Below, piece by piece: positions 46,076 through 59,100 of a stretch of DNA of 64,000 bases (the first letter of the stretch is position 1; each line of letters begins with the position of its first letter). The DNA comes from Triatoma infestans (lineage: Eukaryota > Arthropoda > Insecta > Hemiptera > Reduviidae): the NCBI GenBank assembly GCA_011037195.1, contig JAAEAF010002549.1, positions 62,001 through 126,000 on the forward strand, read 5' to 3'. The notes beneath the pieces were generated by a model. That model was not told the DNA's origin and ran no database searches. It saw only the letters and a list, made by a program, of their open reading frames with translations. The translations under genes and the position numbers were made by a program.

Positions 46076-47551
46076 TTCATATTCAACACTGCTAGAAATA
46101 TAGGTTGCATTATTTTCACATTTATCTCTGATGATCAGACTTTTGATTATTCTTTTTTCTTTTGTAATATAAGAGGAAAACTAAAGCTAAATTAAAAAAA
46201 AAAAAAAAAAACCTTGCGCAATTACTCTTTTAAAATTATGCACAGTCCTTATTAATAAAGTAAGGGGAATATTAAAACTGCACAACGAAATATGCCTATC
46301 TTACGGTAAATTCAGCGCGAAAAAACTGTCGCAATTAACGACAAACTAATATATACTTAGCTGGGCAAATTAAGTGTTTCTAACAACAATTGTATACTGC
46401 AGCAAATTATATTGTCTGCACATGAAAAGTCTACTTTAAATTTACTAATATATAATAAATTAATATATTAATAAATTAATAAATAAATCAATAAATCAAA
46501 TAAATCAATAAATAAATTAATATAATCAGTGTAAATTCCTAGTTTAGCTCTATTTTCCATCACATTTTTTACACAAATAATTGCACAATGAATAATATAA
46601 CGATCAGATGGTGAAAAAAGAAAAAAAAAACTGCAAAAATTTGTATTTAAAAAAATAAAGTAAATTAAAATCAACAAGTTTGTTTTAATTAACAAATTAT
46701 GATAATTCACTCAATATTAATAAACAATAATTAATTTTGCAAAAGAAAAATAATATTATTTCATATACCCATAATAAAAATAATTTATATTTTAATTTAT
46801 TTTTATAATTACATAAAATAAGAATTAACCTACCCGCAGGTTTCAATTAAAGAAATAAATTCAATTTTCTACTACATAATCAAATAAGTCCGTCATTTTA
46901 CTATATTATTTATTGTAAGTATTAATAAAAATCACTAACGCTTATTATCGGTATTATACTATAAAAAAATATAGGAATAACAAAAGCCAGGAAACATTTA
47001 TATTATAAGAAAAATACAAACATAAACAATAATGTATTATGGAATGCACATCATGCCTTTATCGTTCGAATTAATTAACACATTTAATTTATTTTATTTA
47101 TTTTTTGGTCGTGAAACTCAATTTTTGTCGCTTGATGAATATTTTGTTTAATGATTTTTTTTTTTTGTGTTGGTTGTGTTTTGATCCACAATTTGTCATT
47201 TATAATATCAATTTTGTGTGAACGAAAAATGGACCCCATTCAAGAAATATGTGCGAAAAATTAAAGGAAACTAAAACTTTTAGAAAAGAATATTCGAAGT
47301 TCCATGGCAATTTGTCTTATTAGAATGATTGAGAATTGCATTTTCTTTAATAAAAATAAATATGTATCCATTTTTGGTTTGGTAGACAAAGCTATAATAA
47401 TTATATGAATAAAGGAGAGATCTAAGTAATGTTTAATGTGGATAATACAAAAAGAAATAATGTATATTCAAAGAAGGGATATCTGAGTTAAATCTAACAA
47501 GTCTAGTTAGCTAGAGGGTTGTATAGTGACGTGAGTTTACAATCTCTCTCA

Positions 47552-47554
47552 CAT

Positions 47555-47594
<40 letters not shown>
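47552..47594 (+). repeat. (CA)n microsatellite
   Basis: About 19 CA units preceded by CTCTCTCACATACGCA. Confidence 0.5.
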
Positions 47595-47599
<5 letters not shown>

Positions 47600-48499
47600 A
47601 ACCTACACATGCTCTCTCATACTCCTTCACTCAATAACTGAACAGTGAACAGTGGTGAACACTAGCGAATTGTTATAAGTTAGTGTTAGTGTATATTACA
47701 GTATAACTTGTGATTGATTTGACAGGTTGTGCCGTGTATGTAGTACATACATTATATAAGGTCCGATATATTATGTGAGATCGATAAATAGCCGAGGCCG
47801 GTTGATATTAATTAGCATGGCCGACTGTCACTTCAGTTTGATTGATACCCACCACCACCCTGTTTGGCCGCGTTACCAACCGAACCTATACCCCCCTTTC
47901 CCCTCCTATCGCCCTCTTCTTGTTGTACTAGCTCTTCCTCTGGTTATTGCCACAGTATGCACGGTCAACAAGAGGAATAGGCGGAGGTATATATATGACA
48001 CACATTTCACAATGATGTCATCCTACTACAGTATAATAATACCAGCCAATCAAATTGTTATATTGCTTCAGAGCTCATTTATTATTAGGTTTTAATTTAT
48101 TATTGAAATTATTAGTGTATTGTTTCATTGAATATAATTCATATATTTCTGTTATAGTCAGCTAGTTTCTGTTAATGATTTTTAATTATATTCATTCATT
48201 TTGTAATCACAAATAATTAAAAAGTTCAATATTTAGGAGTTAATTCTTCTTGTTAGTGGAAAGGGGACTAGCCATTTCTTCCAGGGTTATTCCAGTGTAA
48301 CTAAACTCTACAATTCTTGCTATGGACACACACCAACAGTAACACACTACATTATTTTGAATCGTTGCTTGATTTGTGCTAACAATCCATAGGGGTAGTA
48401 CAAACCCATTACTACCCATTTTGATGCATCCTGCCTAGGAAAAAATTTTTTTCAGCAAATTCTCTACATATATATAATACATAATATGTGTGTGTATGT

Positions 48500-48780
48500 G
48501 TATGTGAACAAAATATTGTGTTTCGGGTACTTACCAATACAACTGATATGAATGTTTCAGCATTCGGCAAAATCCATTAACCAGAACGGAGATTTTTATT
48601 GGATTATTTTCTTTTCTTCAGTTTTTTTTTTGCAATTTTCTGGAAATTCTAAGCGTTTTTCTTTTAGCTTTTATTTCTAGTACCCATATAATTGAAAATA
48701 AAATTATTTTGAATGATTTTTTTTCTGGGGAAAATTTATTTCTACCAGGATCTGATGGGGGGGAGTGGTTAAGTTTTTTT
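48500..48780 (-). repeat. family R, reverse fragment
   Basis: GTGTATGTGAACAAAATATTG, CAGCATTCGGCAAAATCCAT, TGCAATTTTCTGGAAATTC and the GGGGGGGAGTGGTTAAG segment follow the family order. ACCGGAAG is mutated to ACCAGAAC. Confidence 0.5.
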
Positions 48781-51334
48781 ATATGATGGATTTAAGAAAT
48801 GCGTAATAGAATGACGTAAGTCTGGTCTTTTTTGTTTGGCTAATCTTGTTTATGAGCGTGTATCTCAGCTGGAGACTTATAATTAATAAGGGCCTAATTG
48901 CTTTTATGCCTTCTCTTTTTCTCTGTTTTGTTTCTTTAAATTTATTGGGCGAAGTAATGCTTATTAATTTGGTGATGAGATGGAGATCTATAAGTTCTTT
49001 AATACTGTAGTGAAGTTCGATGATAGCCATCACGTCAGTCAAAAATCAGTTCGTTTAATGTGCTATTTGAAAATTTTCTTCTCTATAAATTGTTTCAGCA
49101 CTTACAAGACAATCAATATACAAAAATCTAGTGAAGTTCGTTCAATAATACTTGAGCTTATATATGTGAAAAAAAAATAAGGAAAAAAACTACTTCTTCT
49201 TAGCTTATGTGCATTTAATGCTGTTATGTATGTCAATTTTGAGCTTATAATATCTATTTATTTGCTTCTTTATTGCATCCAGAAATACATACAGTAGTAA
49301 CTGATCGTACAGAATGAACAGTTGTTTCAAAATTTATGCTTCCATCAGGGATAAAGTGTTGAAGACGAAAATATAAGAATTTTGACTTAATAAATATATA
49401 TATATATATTCATTGTAAGATGTTTTGAAAACATGTATATATAAGTATGTTTGTGTGTATGATGACTAGATAGGTGGAAAGGTGACCATACTACTGTGTT
49501 GTCTGAATCCATTTCATTATTTTTATAGACATGGTACATAAATTGGCATCGACGTACGAGCTGTAGCATCCTGGCAGGCCCACTAACCTTCTACCTAGAC
49601 TTCTCTCTCTCACTCTCTCTCTCTCAAACATACACGCACACAAACACACAAATATTTATAAATGTATACAAGTGATAGGTCTGCTTTAGGAACCGGTGTG
49701 GTATTATATAGAAGCGAGATGGATAGAGCATGCAAGTAGAGATGGTTAGTATAACTAGAAGAAAGACTCACCACTACTCCTTTTTAAGAGATATCGTACG
49801 TACGTAGTATTCCCAAGTCTTCTTACACCTTATTTATAACTTTTCCTACAATATTTTGCCCGTTCACATAAACTCTAGAAATAATGAGAAAGAATTTTCC
49901 AATACAATTTCGTTTAAATCTTCTTGTTAGATAGCCTCCTCAACTGTTGTATATCTTTACCAGAAGCACTTATATACAACTTATAAGCGATACGTGGGTT
50001 GGAAATAACGTTTTAACTTATGTGTAATTTGTATACATAAATTTGCTTTTGACTTTTTTTTCTCTCTCTCTAACTGTCTCTCTTCTTTTTCTTTAACTTT
50101 TTCTCTTTCATTTTTTTTTTTTTAATATTTTTATATTAATGAATTTATTATTATGTTTAATAAAAAGTTCTTTGCTTAATCCGTGTAAATATCATGGCGA
50201 TAATGAGTCATGCAATGTATAGTCTCAAAACATAATTTTGTGATTCGTGGTACCAGATGACTGCAAGTAAAAAGCGCTCATACAATGTTTAGGGGAGAAG
50301 ACACCATTTCAGTATTCCGGCACCTATTCATTTAGATTTATTTGAGTTCTCATAAATTTATGTTTACAGAGTTTTAAGATTCTATACCATGGATTAAAGT
50401 GGAAATTCTATATTCAAGGAAGTCGCATAAAATAAACGCTTTTTACTAAGAGCGCGTAAAAAAAAGGGCATTTTACTAAGGGCGCTGATCCGAAAATAGG
50501 TTTTTTCCTTTACCGTCTAAATTAGATTATGTTTGTGGTAATTAAGGTAATCCCTGTTCAGGTTAGACAAAATTCATCTATACAGTGTATGTCTGAGAGC
50601 TATTTGATCTTTACCCAAAATATTCTCTTGGTAATAAGATGGTAGAAGGAAATCTACATTTAAGTTAGAGTAATCTAATTTAGTACCAGTAATCTCGTAT
50701 AAGTTTTGGTATTAAAAAAAAAAAAAATAGAAGAAGAAGCCCGTTATGTGTAAAATATGTGTTTGTGTTTGTATTGGTGACATATATAAATTCCACATTG
50801 GCAACACTGCACACGCTAGGCGAATGTTGTTTTATAAATTCGCCTATACGATGTCCCATTATGTCCGTCTGGACATACACTATAAAATTAATGATCAATG
50901 GAGAAAATCCGTATCATTCCCATTAGTTCATATGCAAAAGCAAATTATTCGTTTATTAACTAGTTCGTATTCTGAGAATTCTTTCTTCAATAGGAAACAA
51001 TCATTAAGAATTTGCGGATTCTCTCGGCTGGCCGGAAACAGCTAAATTTTTTTTAAAAAATCTTTGATGAAAGCCTTACCCAAACGGTCCATCAATTACT
51101 TGATTGATGTTGATTGATAACTTGTTACTAGCGATTTTATTACGGGGTAAGCATGCCGCAGTGCCATCGAAGTTTTTCTGACACAACTAGAGGACCGTAA
51201 ACCAATATTACCAATGATATGTTGACGATCCATAGCAAATCGAATTCTGCCACCAAAGAGGGAAGTAGCTCTTATGGAATATTTAGTTACTTGAATTCTC
51301 ACCAGTTGGTAGATGATTGGCTGTATAGAGCTGT

Positions 51335-51520
51335 AGGCCTAATGTTTCAGAATCCCCTGAGCCCTCTAAAATCAGATTTCCCCGAAAAATTTCCTGAGTA
51401 AAATTTTATAAATTTGTAGGTATCTATATATTTGTGCAGGTAAAAAAAAAAATAATAATTTGGAGCGATATTTTTAACAAATCACGAATAACTGAAAAAT
51501 GATTTCAGTAAAGTTGAAAT
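51335..51520. repeat. possible family R fragment
   Basis: CAGAATCCCCTGAGCCCTC, GATTTCCCCGAAAAATTTCC and CTGAAAAATGATTTCAGTA recall family segments but the order is disturbed. Low confidence. Confidence 0.5.
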
Positions 51521-52111
51521 TATGGATATGGGTTCAATGAAGGATCTTGCGATCCTATGAATGTAGAAATCAGGTTTAAGTTTCTTCAAATATTTCCTGT
51601 TTGATGTAATTTTATAAAACCCAGTTTTGAATATTTACCACGATTACAAAGCTAATTTGTTATAGTACCCAGAAGAAAGTAAAAAATTTATAAATTTATA
51701 ATATATAAAATAATGTATATGTAAATGTAATGATGTAGAAGATTTAGTGGTTTAGTGCGATAGCAATACTTAAGTAGATGTTTGTCGTGGAATAACTAAG
51801 GTATAGTAAGGAGATCTCCTTAATCAAGGCCAGGTTGAAGGAGGCAAACTGTTTGCTTTTGTAGAGAGAGTGTTGGGCTGCTGTTGGAAAGGATTGATGA
51901 GGAGAGTATTATTGCTATTGCCTCGCTAACCTGGTGCTAAGTGGCCCGTCATTAATTACTATATATATATATATAGTACCCAGATCTCTTCTTCTCTTAA
52001 CAATTCTACTCTTGAATTAAGATAAACTTTACTCACTAGTTAAATACTTCAATACTAGTAAAGAGAGTGCTTTATTAACCTGTCTGAACTGTCTGTTTTA
52101 TTTTCTAATAG

Positions 52112-55100
52112 GGGAAGGGGAAGGCGAAGCGCCGCCCGACGGTCAAGAGGAAGAAGGCTCACAGTCTGGTGGCGAAGAAGAGGGAAGTCTTGGGACGGCT
52201 GCTTCAAGCCCGCCAAATTCACCGCCACCACTGGAGCCCGCCGTATTGGTACAACCTGCCGAACCAATCGCTCCTATCAGGTAAAATACATATATCTTTT
52301 TATCAAAATAAATATATAGATAAAATATGGTTAATAGTAAGGTTAATAGTAAATAGTTTATTTCCAAAAATGGAAAAAAAAGAAGAGAAAAAGTTTATAT
52401 ACTCTGTAATAAATAAGCTACATAAGCAACCCCTCCTTCGGATGAATTATAGTGTACTGAAGTAGGAGATAGAGTATGGGATAGCTTCTCTAATGTTCAC
52501 CATATTGGCCGTTTTTCAATGACTGAGTTGACAGCAATATTTAGCAGACGTGTCCTTGCCATTATCATAAATCAACAGAGAATCCGTCGATTTCTCTCTA
52601 CCCTTCTCGACTTCTAACTCCCCTTTATATCTGACACTCTCCTTACTACAGATAAATATAATTCTTTTCCTAACACACAGTATATTATAGTATTTTGCAA
52701 TATCGATTTATTCATATATTATACTTTTTTTTATATTTATCTATTTATTTTTATACTTGAATGTGTTTTTCTTTTATTCTTTTCAAGGGAAATGAGCCCT
52801 GGCCACGATTCAAGAGGTTCTTCTATAGCTAGGTCACCTTCAAGAGATTCAGCTAGTTCAGAACGTGGAACTCCCATGCCAGCTGTCAGCCCAATTGCGC
52901 TACTTCCTCCGACGGCAGCTTATCCGCAGCCTTTACACAGGATGTTGACATCACCACATGGTTCTGTTTCTCCATTGGTATCTTCATCTTCTCCTCCGAT
53001 ACTGATGCCAGCAAATAGTGCTACATCACCTCCTTTAGAATCACCTGAAGGATCTACCGTATTAGATTTTAGCACAAAAAGATCCAGTTGCGAGTCACCC
53101 GTCCTGAATTTGAGTAAATCTGGCTCACCTCCGCCTGAAGTGCCGCTCAATAGCCCTTTAGATTTGTCAGTAACTAGTAGAAAGAGGAGTGTTGATGATT
53201 CCTCTCCAGTATCATTATCACCTACCCCACAAGTTAAAAAACCTCCAAGACCACCTGCAGCAGATTATAAACCAGTTGTATCTCCATGGACATCTCCTGT
53301 AGTTGCATCACATTTTCCTTATTTTGCTGCTGCAGTTGCTGCTGCCAATAGTCTTTCGCCAAAAAGTAACAGCCAGTCGGATATTTGGAATGGGAAAATG
53401 AAAATGCCAGATAAAAGTTTTAGCACACCGACACCTAGTGACGCTACTAAAGCTTTGGAGAAGATGAGTGAACTTAGTAAATTAGGTGGCGATGAATACA
53501 GGCCAGTGGGGAGCAGTGGAGGTAATCGACATAGTGCTTGGCAGTCTCACTGGTTAAATAAAGGAGCCGAGCAAGCAAAAGATGTATTGAAATGTGTTTG
53601 GTGTAAGCAAAGTTTTCCTAGTCTAGCTGCAATGACAACACATATGAAAGAAGCGAAACACTGCGGTGTAAATCTTCCGTCGCCAATTATACCGCCACCT
53701 CCACCGCCAGTACAACAGCCTCAACAAACTCCTGTATCATCTCCTACAAATCTTCCAGCTTTAAATTCTTCCTCGGGCAAATCTGGCCAAAATCAATCTG
53801 ATCTGAACCTTTTAATTAAGGAGACAATGCCATTGCCAAGAAAGTTAGTTAGAGGGCAGGATGTTTGGCTAGGAAAAGGTGCTGAACAAACGCGGCAGAT
53901 CTTGAAATGCATGTGGTGTGGTCAGAGTTTTAGGTCACTCGCAGAAATGACTAGTCATATGCAACAGACTCAACATTATACAAATATAATATCTCAGGAG
54001 CAGATAATTTCTTGGAAATCAGCTGACGAAAATAAATCAGGATCAAATCCTTCAGGGCAGTCTGGAAATCAGGCAGCAAGTGGTAACACAACGTCAGGAA
54101 ATGTTGGCAGTGGGAGTGTTGGAGCAACTGGAGCTGCAAGTAGCCATGTTAGTGCGGTTCTTACTTGTAAAGTTTGTGATCAGGCATTTAGCTCTCTTAA
54201 GGAGTTAAGCAATCATATGGTGAAAAATTCACATTACAAAGAGCATATTATGAGGTCAATTACTGAGAGTGGTGGGAGAAGAAGGCAAACAAGGGAAAAA
54301 AGGAAGAAATCTCTGCCAGTTAGAAAGTTACTGGAACTGGAACGAGCTCAGAATGAGCTAAAAAATGGTGAAGGTATTATGTTAATGAATAAACATGGGC
54401 GAGAAATGCATTCTGCCGGAAGAATTACATGCGAAAAGTGTAAAGAGAAGATAGACATGGCTGTGTTTGTAGATCATATTAGATTATGCGTCGGTGGTGA
54501 CCAGAAGAATCTCCTTAAAAATGCTCTTCTCTCTTCGAATATGCTGGCAGATCCTCATGGTAATGTAGCGCAAGCTTTACGAGAGACCAGCAAAATGAAA
54601 GAAGAGAAGAGAAGACCGCGCTCACCGGCGCCAACAGATCTGTCACTCGGCCCTGGGAGCCCAAAGGATGGCAAACCGGATGGTAAGGGTTCATCCCCGT
54701 CTGTGTTGAACGCTATTGAAAAGCTTATTGAAAAAAGTTTTGACTCGAGAGCAAGACATGGTGCGGGTGGATTTGTTGGACCTGGAATGCCTGGCCAGGC
54801 TCCTATTGGTTCAAGTATATTGAAAAGGTTGGGCATCGATGAAAGTGTAGACTACACAAAACCCCTCGTTGACGCCCAGACGATGAATCTCCTCAGGAGT
54901 TACCACCATCAAACGAGCGCTCAATATAGGAGGGAAAGAAGTGGAAGTGAATCTAGTTCAATTTCCGAAAGAGGGCGGTCGGAAGCAATGACCCCTGATA
55001 GAAAATATGAACAGGATAGATACACACCTAGAACTACGCCCGAAAAGAGAATTCAAACACCTCCTTCGAATAAAGCCTGCCATGAAGAAACGAATGAAAC

Positions 55101-56118
55101 TGAAGTACGTGTAAAAAGGGAAGCCTCTGATGACGAAGTGCGTGTGAAAAGGGAGCCAGAAGAAGTTCGTGTAAAAAGAGAGGCAGATGAATATCCGATT
55201 GACGCTAGAACGGAAGTTACTATAAAACAAGAAATGGAAAACGGTAATGAAGATGAAGAAGACAGAAGGAGTTTCCAAAGTGATGAACCACTAGCAAAAC
55301 GATTATGTTCTGAGGAAGAAGCACGGTCAGGCGGCGGTGAAGATGAAGATCAACGAAGCCAACGGACTGCAGGAAGTCCAGTAGTTAGCCCTCCAGCCAG
55401 TGTGCGACCATCTTCCAGGGACCACGTGACAAGTCCTGGTAGAAATAGCAGCAGTCCAGCTAGCAGTGATCGGTCGGGTACACCAAGAAGTACGACTGAG
55501 AAAAAATCTTCTGGCAGCTTAGGAGCCCTTTCTTCAATGTTTGATAACTTATCTGGTGGTAGTGGTGCCCAGGGTGAACCAGGATCCTCAGCAGCCAAAG
55601 GAGCCAGCCATCCATTAGCAGCATTGCAAAAATTATGCGACAAAACTGAGACACATGCTCCCAGATCATCGTCCACAGCCAACAGTGCTGTTCATGCTGC
55701 GACACCAGGCACCTCGAACACCACAACACAACAGAGTACTACTCCCGGTGCAATATTAGCATTCAGCTGGGCCTGTAACGATGCGGTCGTAACGGCTGAT
55801 TCAATTATGAAGTGTGCTTTTTGTGACACACCGTTTATATCAAAAGGAGCGTACAGGCATCATCTGTCAAAGATGCATTTTGTTAAGGATGGTGTTATAC
55901 CGGATCCAGTAGCGATGAAAGCTCCAGGCACCGCTGGTGCCAGCACACCGTCACCATCTTCATCGTCAAAAGGACCAAATGGTAATAATAATGGCCCTTC
56001 AACATCGTCCGGTACGGCTAAAAGTCCACAACCACCTCAACCGTTCGAGGAAAGCCCTCATTCTAAGTTCCTCAAATATACAGAACTGGCCAAACAGCTA
56101 TCCAGTAAATATGTATAA
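52112..56118 (+). CDS. tsh: Teashirt/Tiptop-family zinc-finger transcription factor, 5'-partial, two exons (52112-52280, 52788-56118)
   Basis: The large exon has an open frame of 1,108 codons counted from the ATG at 52792. That ATG is probably internal, because an upstream exon joins in frame: acceptor TAATAG before 52112, donor CAG|GTAAAA at 52281, acceptor TTTCAAG before 52788. The splice gives ...PIAPIR-EM-SPGHDS.... Exon 52112-52280 encodes an acidic, Ser/Pro-rich segment and needs one base from an earlier exon. Numbered from the internal Met, C2H2 fingers lie at about 268-290, 373-395 and 459-481, with the Teashirt spacing CxWCxxSFxxLxxMTxHM. A fourth, C2HC-like finger is at 547-566 and a C-terminal finger at 1008-1029. 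PLDLS is at 122-126, a basic stretch at 496-512, and three VRVKRE repeats at 772-797. No homeodomain is seen, unlike vertebrate TSHZ. Teashirt proteins are nuclear regulators of trunk, limb and eye patterning. Most insects have one tsh/tio gene, so the paralogue name is uncertain. Confidence 0.5.
52281..52787 (+). other. intron between the two visible tsh exons
   Basis: A 507-bp GT-AG intron begins GTAAAATA and ends TTCTTTTCAAG after a pyrimidine-rich tract. It is much more AT-rich than the exons on either side. The split codon is AG|G (phase 2) and the reading frame is kept across it. No other coding potential is seen inside. Confidence 0.5.
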
Positions 56119-59100
56119 TAGTATGTGTATGTGTGATGGATCTGATCAGTGTAAATAATATATATATATATACAGTCTCTCTATTTGCCATTCCTTTGTA
56201 TAAACCCCATCGTTTTATTTTTATTGTTTTTTTTTGTTTTGTTTTTGCTGCATATCTCTCTCTTTTAACCGTGATAGTGACTTTAGTTTATATAGTTAAG
56301 TTTTATAAATATTAGAGCGATCTCCAAACTCTGATGTATACCTTTATATATATATATATAAATATAATAAAACAAAAAATACAAAAACTAATATTATAAC
56401 GCCTTTAAAAAATATAAAAAAAGAATCAAATGGACAATTTCTTCTGTGGCGTCCTTAAAATGAAATGTACACATAATGTATACTGGAAAACACGTGATAT
56501 ATATATATATAAATATAGATAACGTTTTATTATAATTTATTTTATGTATTAGATTGTTAATTAATAATATAAAAAAAAAAATAGTAATAAAAATAAATTA
56601 AAAAATAAAAGGATCGAGTTGTTTCGTAATTGACGAATTCAATTTTTTGTTTTTTTTGTTTTATCAATATTCTTGTGTATTTAAGTAGAATAAAATTAAA
56701 CAAGAACATATTGTGTACAAATTAAAAAAAAAAAAAAAAATTAAAATTAAAATCCTCAAATTTGCCTGATTGCTTAAACAAAATTAATTAAACATAAATA
56801 AATAAATATTGTAAATTATTGTATTTGTATAAACCATGTTTATACTTGTTTTATATATTATATAAATATTGTATAAAGTTTTGTGAAAAACAATTCGTCT
56901 GTTCGTCTGCTCGATTCAAAAAAAAAAAAAAATAAATAAATAAAAAATTTACAACGGACTGTGTGCCGCAAAATTCTAAAGCTGAATGTTTTAATTAAGT
57001 GAAAAAAAAAAAAAAAAAAAAATGAAAATGGAAACCTCCAATTTGAAAAGTATAACGTCTATAAATTTCACGTGTTTTTGTCAGAATTTTTTATTAAAAT
57101 AATAGCTATTTGTAGCATGTCTTTTTTGGTATTATTCAACTGATAAATTATATATATATATAAAAAATTTAAAAAAAAAAAATTCTTTTTATTAAAACCA
57201 AAAGAAAGAAAAATCATTAAATAGTTAAAAAAAAAAAATTAAAAAAATAATGACGTAAGAGATTCAGAATTTCTTTCTTTGTATTAATCATAACGCATTT
57301 ATCTTAAAAAAAAAAAAAATTATCTCTTGTAATCTTCCACAAAAGTTAAATTTGGTAAAAAAAAAAATAAATAAATAATTCTATCATTGTATGATTGAAA
57401 CAGTTAACAGAGTTTTAACAAAGTCATTATTTTTTAAAAATAAAATCTATCAGAGTGGATATTAAATAAAGTTAACTATTGTACAATATGTATACGCAAA
57501 TTATAAAAAGGTATAAAAAAAAAGAAATAAATAATTACAAAAAAAATATATATTATATATTAAATAAATCACAAAACTAAGCAATTTTTTTTTTTTTTTT
57601 TTTTTTTGACACGAAAACCAAAAAACAAGATCAAAGCTCAGTTGGACAAGAAAATTTAGGCTAACTTTTTTCTTTCATTAAGTTAAATTGAAAAAAAATT
57701 TTTTCAATTTTTTTTTTTTTTGTAAGATCCTTTTTTTTTTTGTTTTTAAGGAATTAAATACCTTCTTTTTTTCTTCAGTGTTTTTTTTAGTGGGTGATTG
57801 TGCTAAAAAAAAAAAAAAAACGCTCAAGTTCCAAAAGTTTCCGATATAATTTGAAATTTCAAAATACAGAAGATATACGTACAAAAAAAAAAAAAAAAAA
57901 CATTTTCAAAATTTAATAAATACCTAATATGAGTAGTGACCTAAATAAATAAATCCATTCAAAAATTAACTGATTAAATTCTGAATGAAAAAAATAAATA
58001 AATAAATAAATTATGAACATGTGAGACAGACTGTTGCTCTGTTATAATGTCGAAATTTTGAAAAGAAAAATAATCAAAAATATACACTGAAATTATTCCC
58101 CGCCCCCATAATACTTAATTTAAAAAAAAAAAAAAAATTCAAGCGTAATTTCAAAAAGTTTTTGTTGTAAAGTCGCAAACAAAAAAAAAAATGCATCAAT
58201 AGACAGACTAAAATCTACATTGACTGCATAAATCTGTATTTTATATAGGTTTTTTTCTTAAATTGCATATCTGCTTATTTATAAAGTGCCCTAATTAGTT
58301 TTTTTAAATAATTATCTTTTTAAAAAAAGAATCAAATAAAGTAAATTCTTTCCAAAATATTATGATCAACGAATTTATTCTTAGTCAAAGAAATTATTCG
58401 AGTAAAATAATTTTTTTTTTTTTTTTAAATATTTAATGAAAAGTGTATATTTTTATAATAGGATTTATAATTAAAAAAAAACGGAAATTAAATTATTGGC
58501 CTTTAATTATTTTTATAATATGATCAAAAAATTTTCACAGTCCAAAACTAATTTATAATTTATGTCTATGGTAAGAAATTTGGCAACTGATAGAAATTGA
58601 AAATTAAATCGGAGTTCTGGGTAGGGCAGTAAAAACAGACAAGTCTTCAAACTTGGACAATTAATTTTGCTCTATCCCTTCTGTGCTGTATCCCCACCAT
58701 TTCCCCACTTAAAGTTTACTAAAATTGTCACTGTTGGCCTCCTTTGATGTATAAATAAATAAATAAATATATATACATGCATATAATGTAGTCCTTCAAG
58801 TGGTTGTATATACCGCCAGCTCGTTGTATATAAATCATCATTATACCAAATCTTTTAGCCCCTCCCTTTATTTTATTTTATTTTTTTTATTTTTTTCAAC
58901 TGGTTTTATAACCAGTGTCTCCTACTCAATCTTTCTATCTTTTACTAAACTTGTGTTTATATGTCTGTCCGTCTAGGTATGTGTGTTAGTTTGAAAAGAG
59001 TTAGAGAGAGTGTTAGAAGGAGAGTGCTCGATAAATATGCTTACTATTCTGAGCCCACGTTCTAGGGAGAGATCTGACATCAGCTCCCGGTGTATCATTG

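Larger units (their letters stand above)
46076..52111. other. no gene seen upstream of tsh exon
   Basis: Very AT-rich at 46,080-47,500, with a CA array at 47,552 and an R fragment at 48.5 kb. No coding exon beginning with ATG and ending in a phase-1 donor could be identified that would supply the tsh start. The interval may be intronic and could contain enhancers, which cannot be seen by eye. Confidence 0.5.

Noticed and set aside
47775..48095. 106-codon ORF as tsh first exon
   Set aside because: No Teashirt-like N-terminal sequence and no donor at a matching phase was found.
55350..55729. Antisense ORFs across the tsh exon
   Set aside because: Shadow frames of the real coding exon with no independent support.
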